Shown: one piece after another, positions 6,610 through 9,498 of the stretch
Numbering within the stretch: the stretch's first letter is position 1
How the letters are laid out: each line of letters opens with the position of its first letter
Assembly: GCA_947311605.1 (NCBI GenBank)
Contig: CAMZLC010000146.1
Location: 1-9,498 of the forward strand
DNA length: 9,498 nt
Source: an uncultured Sulfurovum sp.
GTDB taxonomy: Bacteria; Campylobacterota; Campylobacteria; Campylobacterales; Sulfurovaceae
Direction: 5' to 3'
Translations under genes and position numbers: made by a program
The notes under the pieces: model-generated
Seen by the model: the letters and a program-made list of their open reading frames with translations, nothing else
Databases searched by the model: none
What the model was told of the DNA's origin: nothing

Positions 6610-6615
6610 CTCCTT
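6610..6615 (-). promoter_or_regulatory. Ribosome binding site deciding the PAS gene start
   Basis: On the minus strand AAGGAG lies five bases before the ATG at 6604 and shares a base with the TAA stop of the upstream gene. This fixes the PAS start at 6604 instead of the TTG at 6625. Confidence 0.7.
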
Positions 6616-7097
6616 TACATATCAAGATATCGGATCAAGCCCTTGGTGAGCTTGGCAAATGGGAGTATCTTGGTGCCGCCGTTCTTCATCTGGAAGAGTT
6701 TGGCATTGGATTCACTCTCGAAAGGTATAAGATCATCCCCATGGGGACCTACTATGCTGCTGCCAAACAGATAGACCGCCTTGTCTGCTTCTATCTTGCG
6801 TCCATTGAGATAGTCGTAGACAAAGAGCTGTTGGATCTTTCCGGTAAGCAGTCCATGTTTTCTGAAATACTCCTGGTGGAAAAAGACCTGCATCATCGAT
6901 TTGACAGAGATGAACTCAGCCTTGGTACCATTCTTGAGTGCAGCTTCACAGTGCCATTTTGGAAACTTGCTCAGTTTGATCGCATAGACAGGATCAAGCT
7001 TGGCCTCAAGCTGGGTGATCTTACCGGTGAAGGGTGTGGGGCTTTGTGCGAAAAGCCCTGTAGCAAGCAGTGTTATGATCAGTAGATGTTTTTTCAT
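6615..7097 (-). CDS. Second NosL-family protein, lacking the CxxC metal site
   Basis: A secreted 160-residue protein resembling nitrous oxide reductase accessory protein NosL, the copper chaperone for NosZ. A signal peptide ends near LFA (15-17) with no lipobox, so it should be soluble in the periplasm. NosL-like features are the FPKW segment (45-48), a VKSMMQVFF stretch (65-73), VYDYLNG (93-99), and YLFGSSIVGPHGDDLIPF (109-126) followed by SNAKLF and KILPF. The position where NosL normally has CPxCGM reads DPVYAI (35-40), so both cysteines and the methionine are gone. The only cysteine is Cys50, after FPKWH. The ATG follows AGGAG, which overlaps the nosY stop. Spacing to nosY is eight bases. 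It may have kept the fold as a partner of NosZ or of the other NosL, or bind copper through Cys50, His49 and methionines 68-69. Family assignment is from remembered consensus. Confidence 0.72.
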   Translation of the reverse strand: MKKHLLIITLLATGLFAQSPTPFTGKITQLEAKLDPVYAIKLSKFPKWHCEAALKNGTKAEFISVKSMMQVFFHQEYFRKHGLLTGKIQQLFVYDYLNGRKIEADKAVYLFGSSIVGPHGDDLIPFESESNAKLFQMKNGGTKILPFAKLTKGLIRYLDM

Positions 7098-7102
7098 CGA
7101 TT

Positions 7103-7107
7103 CTCCT
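7103..7107 (-). promoter_or_regulatory. Ribosome binding site overlapping the nosY stop
   Basis: AGGAG on the minus strand overlaps the TAG stop of nosY (7106-7108) and lies five bases before the ATG of the second NosL-family gene. This points to coupled translation. Confidence 0.65.
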
Positions 7108-7933
7108 ATAATAGATCTTTCTTTTTAAATACTATATACCCCAGCAGCGAGAGGAGTAATCCTAGCACGATAGGGTAAACAAAGGCATAGACCATCAGTG
7201 CGGTCTGTCCGAGCGTATCGAGCAGGTAGTAGGCAACAGGACCTATGACGGTGAGCTCAGGGTCGAAGAGTGAAATCGCACCGATGCGGAAGACCTCAAT
7301 GGGGTTGAGCATGGCAATGGTGACGATCAGGCTGTCACTGACCCTGCCCTGGAGCATCAGTCCCATCAGGGCTATGTCGATAAAGCCCAGCAGCAGTATC
7401 CAGACCACAAAAGAGGCACCAAGAGCCATGTCTGTAGACTTGAGCACTGTGGAGAGGAGAAAGGCAAGCCCCAAGAACAGAAAACTCAGCGAAAAGAGCA
7501 GGGCAGTGTAGAGAAATACCATCTTCCACGGCATAGCACCCCCCTTGAAGAGTCCAAACGCCACACCAAGCAGCAGTGCCAGCAGCACCGGCAAAAACAC
7601 TGTCACAAAGCGACCCAGCATCTTACCCCAGTAGTAGTCCTTGAGCGAGACGGGGAAGGAGAGCATATACTCCAAGACATTGCTCTCTCTGTCTCCGGAA
7701 ATGGATTTGACCGTAGTGATGAGAATAAAGATCGGCAGGATAATAATAGTTACCTGTATAAAGATCAGTAGCATTCTACTTAAGCCCGTAAACCCCATTA
7801 CGACTGAATCGGAAACACCGGTGATAAAAAAGAGTGCCATCAGACCGCCAAAGACCAATGTGTAGACAATGAACCATTTGGAACGCAGAGACTCTCTGAT
7901 ATCCAGATAGGCAACTTGAAGAAGATTTTTCAC
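7106..7933 (-). CDS. nosY: ABC-2 type permease NosY
   Basis: Membrane subunit of the NosFY ABC complex, needed to assemble the copper-sulfide centre of nitrous oxide reductase, probably by handing a sulfur species or mechanical energy to the periplasmic partner NosD. The 275-residue protein has six membrane segments at about 20-38, 53-75, 107-129, 138-163, 169-193 and 243-270. Between the second and third lies the family motif region ESNVLEYMLSFPVS (83-96), and LNPIEVFR (209-216) also fits NosY. The start is GTG, forming a four-base GTGA overlap with the nosL stop, with AGGAG seven bases upstream at 7941-7945. It is separated from nosF by nosL, which is not the usual F-Y adjacency. Generic ABC-2 permeases look similar, so the name depends on the nos neighbours. 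Confidence 0.9.
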   Translation of the reverse strand: MKNLLQVAYLDIRESLRSKWFIVYTLVFGGLMALFFITGVSDSVVMGFTGLSRMLLIFIQVTIIILPIFILITTVKSISGDRESNVLEYMLSFPVSLKDYYWGKMLGRFVTVFLPVLLALLLGVAFGLFKGGAMPWKMVFLYTALLFSLSFLFLGLAFLLSTVLKSTDMALGASFVVWILLLGFIDIALMGLMLQGRVSDSLIVTIAMLNPIEVFRIGAISLFDPELTVIGPVAYYLLDTLGQTALMVYAFVYPIVLGLLLSLLGYIVFKKKDLL

Positions 7934-8406
7934 TGTATAGCTCCTGTTACTTTTTGGGTATTGGCTTTTTCGATCAAGGGAATTTTGCGGGCTACCTCTT
8001 TGAAGTCGACAGTATGATGACCGGCAGGCAGTGTCTCTTTGGTATAGGCAGCAAAGCCAAAGGCCATAGGGGTGATAGAGTCATCCGCGTAGATGGCACT
8101 GCGTGCATCGATCCACTTGCCGGTCTTGGCATCAATGATCCAGATGATTGCCTGCTTTTTCCAGGGGATCTGCTCTTCATTCAGCCAAAGCACCGCACAG
8201 CCAATATCGTCAAATTTATAGTGCTTGTATGTGCTGGGATCGACGATTTGCACAGCGTATTTGCGTTCACTGATTGCCATGGCGCAGCGCACGCACATAT
8301 CGCGATCCCAGTGCATTTCTGCGGGAGTGTTGTCAGCTTTTTTTTGGCAGCCGCTGCTGACAAAAAATGAGAGAGTCAGCAGCAGAAAAATACTAAATCT
8401 TCTCAT
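7930..8406 (-). CDS. nosL: Copper chaperone lipoprotein NosL
   Basis: Outer-membrane or periplasm-facing lipoprotein that supplies Cu(I) for NosZ maturation. The 158-residue protein has a signal sequence with lipobox SSGC (lipidated Cys20). The metal site DMCVRCAM is at residues 36-43, giving Cys38, Cys41 and Met43. A FDDIGCAVLW segment (65-74) follows, then WIIDAKTGKWIDARSAIY (89-106), which matches the NosL pattern of a D-x-x-T/S-x-x-x-I-D-A turn, and a C-terminal PMAFGFAAY segment. The ATG lies 14 bases inside nosF behind a weak AAAGGTGG site, and the TGA overlaps nosY by four bases. Together with nosF and nosY this makes a continuous translational chain. Placement between nosF and nosY is uncommon in the clusters I remember. 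Confidence 0.88.
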   Translation of the reverse strand: MRRFSIFLLLTLSFFVSSGCQKKADNTPAEMHWDRDMCVRCAMAISERKYAVQIVDPSTYKHYKFDDIGCAVLWLNEEQIPWKKQAIIWIIDAKTGKWIDARSAIYADDSITPMAFGFAAYTKETLPAGHHTVDFKEVARKIPLIEKANTQKVTGAIQ

Positions 8407-9034
8407 CTTCTACCACCTTTCCCAGATCCATGTAGATCATTCTGTTGGTTAGTGCCTTGATCTCATCGAGCCTGTGTGTGATGAAGAGCGTAGAGCGCTC
8501 TTCGGGGATAAGGCTTAGCAGTTGATAGAACTGCTCTCTGCCTTTGGGGTCGAGATTGGCAGTGGGCTCATCAAAGATCAGCAGATCACTCTGACGCGAG
8601 AGGGCGATGGCGATGAGGAGCTTCTGCTTCATGCCGCCGGAGAGCTTGTAAAAAGGTTTGCTCTTGTGTTCGGCGATATCCAGATCCATCTTGGCAGCCT
8701 CCTTGATGATCTGCCTGGGATCGAGATCGGAAGTCTTGCCTATGAAATTGATCAGCTCCTCGATACTCAGTCTTACCGGCGGAGGGAGCTGCGGGATGAA
8801 GCTGATATGCTTCAGTACCTCCACACGCTCCTTGACAGGATCGTGTCCCAGCACAGAGAGATCGCCACTGTCGATGTGATAGAAACCCAGCAGTGCACGC
8901 ACTAGTGTGGTCTTGCCGGCACCATTGGATCCCATCAGTGCGATACGATCCCCGCTGTCGATCTGCAGTGTGACAGCGTCGAGCACTTTGCTGCCCAGAA
9001 AAGTTTTGTTGATATGTTGTGCATCTACAAGCAT
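8393..9034 (-). CDS. nosF: ABC ATPase NosF
   Basis: ATP-binding partner of NosY in the complex that matures nitrous oxide reductase, on the cytoplasmic face of the inner membrane. At 213 residues it is shorter than the roughly 300 of Pseudomonas NosF, consistent with epsilonproteobacterial forms. All ABC elements are present: Walker A GSNGAGKTT (35-43), Q-loop Gln82 in FIPQLPP, signature LSGGMKQK (131-138), Walker B LLIFDEP (151-157) with Glu156, D-loop NLD (160-162) and switch His187. The IPQLP after the Q-loop is common in NosF-type ATPases. The ATG overlaps the TAA of nosH by one base (TAATG), with AAGGA nine bases upstream. The end overlaps nosL by 14 bases. Confidence 0.91.
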   Translation of the reverse strand: MLVDAQHINKTFLGSKVLDAVTLQIDSGDRIALMGSNGAGKTTLVRALLGFYHIDSGDLSVLGHDPVKERVEVLKHISFIPQLPPPVRLSIEELINFIGKTSDLDPRQIIKEAAKMDLDIAEHKSKPFYKLSGGMKQKLLIAIALSRQSDLLIFDEPTANLDPKGREQFYQLLSLIPEERSTLFITHRLDEIKALTNRMIYMDLGKVVEDEKI

Positions 9035-9498
9035 TAGACAAGATCCTTGAGTCGAAATTCATAGTTGTAGGCATCGGTATGGCAGACATCCATGCAGCGG
9101 CCGCACATGGTGCAGTCGCCGTTTACTACCAGCTGTGTCTCGATACCCTTTTCTGCTCTCTGTTTGTCATATTTTGGCTTGATGAACTCCAATACATGCT
9201 CTTCAAAACAGGCATTGAGACATGCACCGCAGTGGTCACATTTGTTCATATCCCATTTGACCTTGGTCATACCCACCCAGCCTAGCATATTGTAGGTGGT
9301 GCCTACCGGACAGATATAGGTGCACCAGGCTCTGCGTGAGTAGAATATCTCGATAGTGAGTACGACCAGTATCCACACGGCACCCAGACTCCAACCATAG
9401 GTGATAAAGCGGCTAAAATAGCCGATAGGGTTAAGCATCTCAAAAACAAGATAGCCGTCTATAGCAGCAGCAGCGAGGAAGATAATCCAAAAGACAAA
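9034..9498 (-). CDS. nosH: NosH, NapH-type iron-sulfur membrane protein (3' part only)
   Basis: C-terminal 154 residues of a polytopic iron-sulfur protein. The frame stays open to the window edge, so the start and the first membrane segments lie outside. The visible part begins with the end of a membrane segment, then another at about residues 34-50, then the NapH-type CTYICP motif (39-44 counted from the internal Met at base 9438 lies near residues 39-44 of the visible part plus 20). Two cytoplasmic [4Fe-4S] clusters follow: CDHCGACLNAC and CTMCGRCMDVC, both CxxCxxCxxxC. NapH-like proteins work with a NapG-like partner to oxidise menaquinol. In nos clusters NosG/NosH are thought to pass the electrons through c-type cytochromes to NosZ. 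NapH of nitrate reduction is the alternative; adjacency to nosFLY favours NosH. The stop overlaps nosF by one base. Confidence 0.87.
   Translation of the reverse strand, partial: FVFWIIFLAAAAIDGYLVFEMLNPIGYFSRFITYGWSLGAVWILVVLTIEIFYSRRAWCTYICPVGTTYNMLGWVGMTKVKWDMNKCDHCGACLNACFEEHVLEFIKPKYDKQRAEKGIETQLVVNGDCTMCGRCMDVCHTDAYNYEFRLKDLV

Noticed and set aside
6605..6625. TTG start seven codons upstream of the PAS gene ATG
   Set aside because: This start would lie inside the previous gene. AAGGAG is placed correctly for the ATG at 6604 and would be coding under the TTG start.
6558..7085. 175-codon plus-strand open frame opposite the second NosL-like gene
   Set aside because: The opposite strand has a signal peptide, family motifs and spaced ribosome binding sites on both sides. 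This frame has none of these.
7954..8370. 138-codon plus-strand open frame opposite nosL
   Set aside because: It is antisense to the CxxC lipoprotein, which is locked into the operon by overlaps. No independent support was seen.
1..9498. Mobile elements, CRISPR arrays, tRNA genes, phage or defence genes
   Set aside because: The window was read for direct or inverted repeats, transposase motifs and RNA signatures. None were found, and coding genes fill almost all of it.

Overview
The window looks like chromosomal DNA from a mesophilic, probably free-living member of the Campylobacterota (formerly Epsilonproteobacteria), most like the Sulfurovum/Sulfurimonas group. Two things suggest this. The left half has the gene order pseudouridine synthase, fibronectin-type-III lipoprotein, trmB, ftsE, ftsX, EnvC-like factor, which as I recall matches Campylobacter jejuni Cj1280c to Cj1275c. 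The right half carries the nosH/nosF/nosL/nosY end of a nitrous oxide reductase (nos) cluster with a NapH-type NosH, as in epsilonproteobacterial (clade II) nos loci. The genus assignment is inference. No tRNA, rRNA, CRISPR array, insertion sequence or phage gene was seen.

Left half (bases 81 to 5654, plus strand): six genes packed with overlaps or gaps under 15 bases, apparently one operon read from an AT-rich leader in the first 80 bases. It combines RNA modification (an RluA/RluD-family pseudouridine synthase and the tRNA m7G46 methyltransferase TrmB), an outer-envelope lipoprotein with two fibronectin type III domains, and the divisome module FtsE-FtsX with a secreted coiled-coil LytM protein. 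The LytM domain lacks all recognisable zinc and catalytic residues. It therefore probably activates an amidase under FtsEX control, as EnvC does, and does not cut peptidoglycan itself.

Right half (bases 5669 to 9498, minus strand, convergent with the left): seven tightly coupled genes reading from the right edge inward. They are nosH (truncated by the window), nosF, nosL (lipoprotein with a CxxC site), nosY, a second NosL-family protein without the CxxC site, a small Aer/CetB-like PAS redox-sensor protein, and an unrecognised secreted protein with two cysteines. NosH should feed quinol electrons toward the periplasmic reductase. NosF/NosY form an ABC complex for copper-site maturation, and NosL delivers copper. 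The three genes at the 3' end of the operon are the least expected part: a cysteine-depleted NosL paralogue, a probable FAD energy-taxis sensor and an unknown periplasmic protein, all apparently co-transcribed with nitrous oxide respiration genes. nosZ itself and the other nos genes would lie beyond the right edge.

The two operons meet tail to tail with 14 bases between stop codons. Apart from the 80-base leader there is essentially no non-coding DNA.
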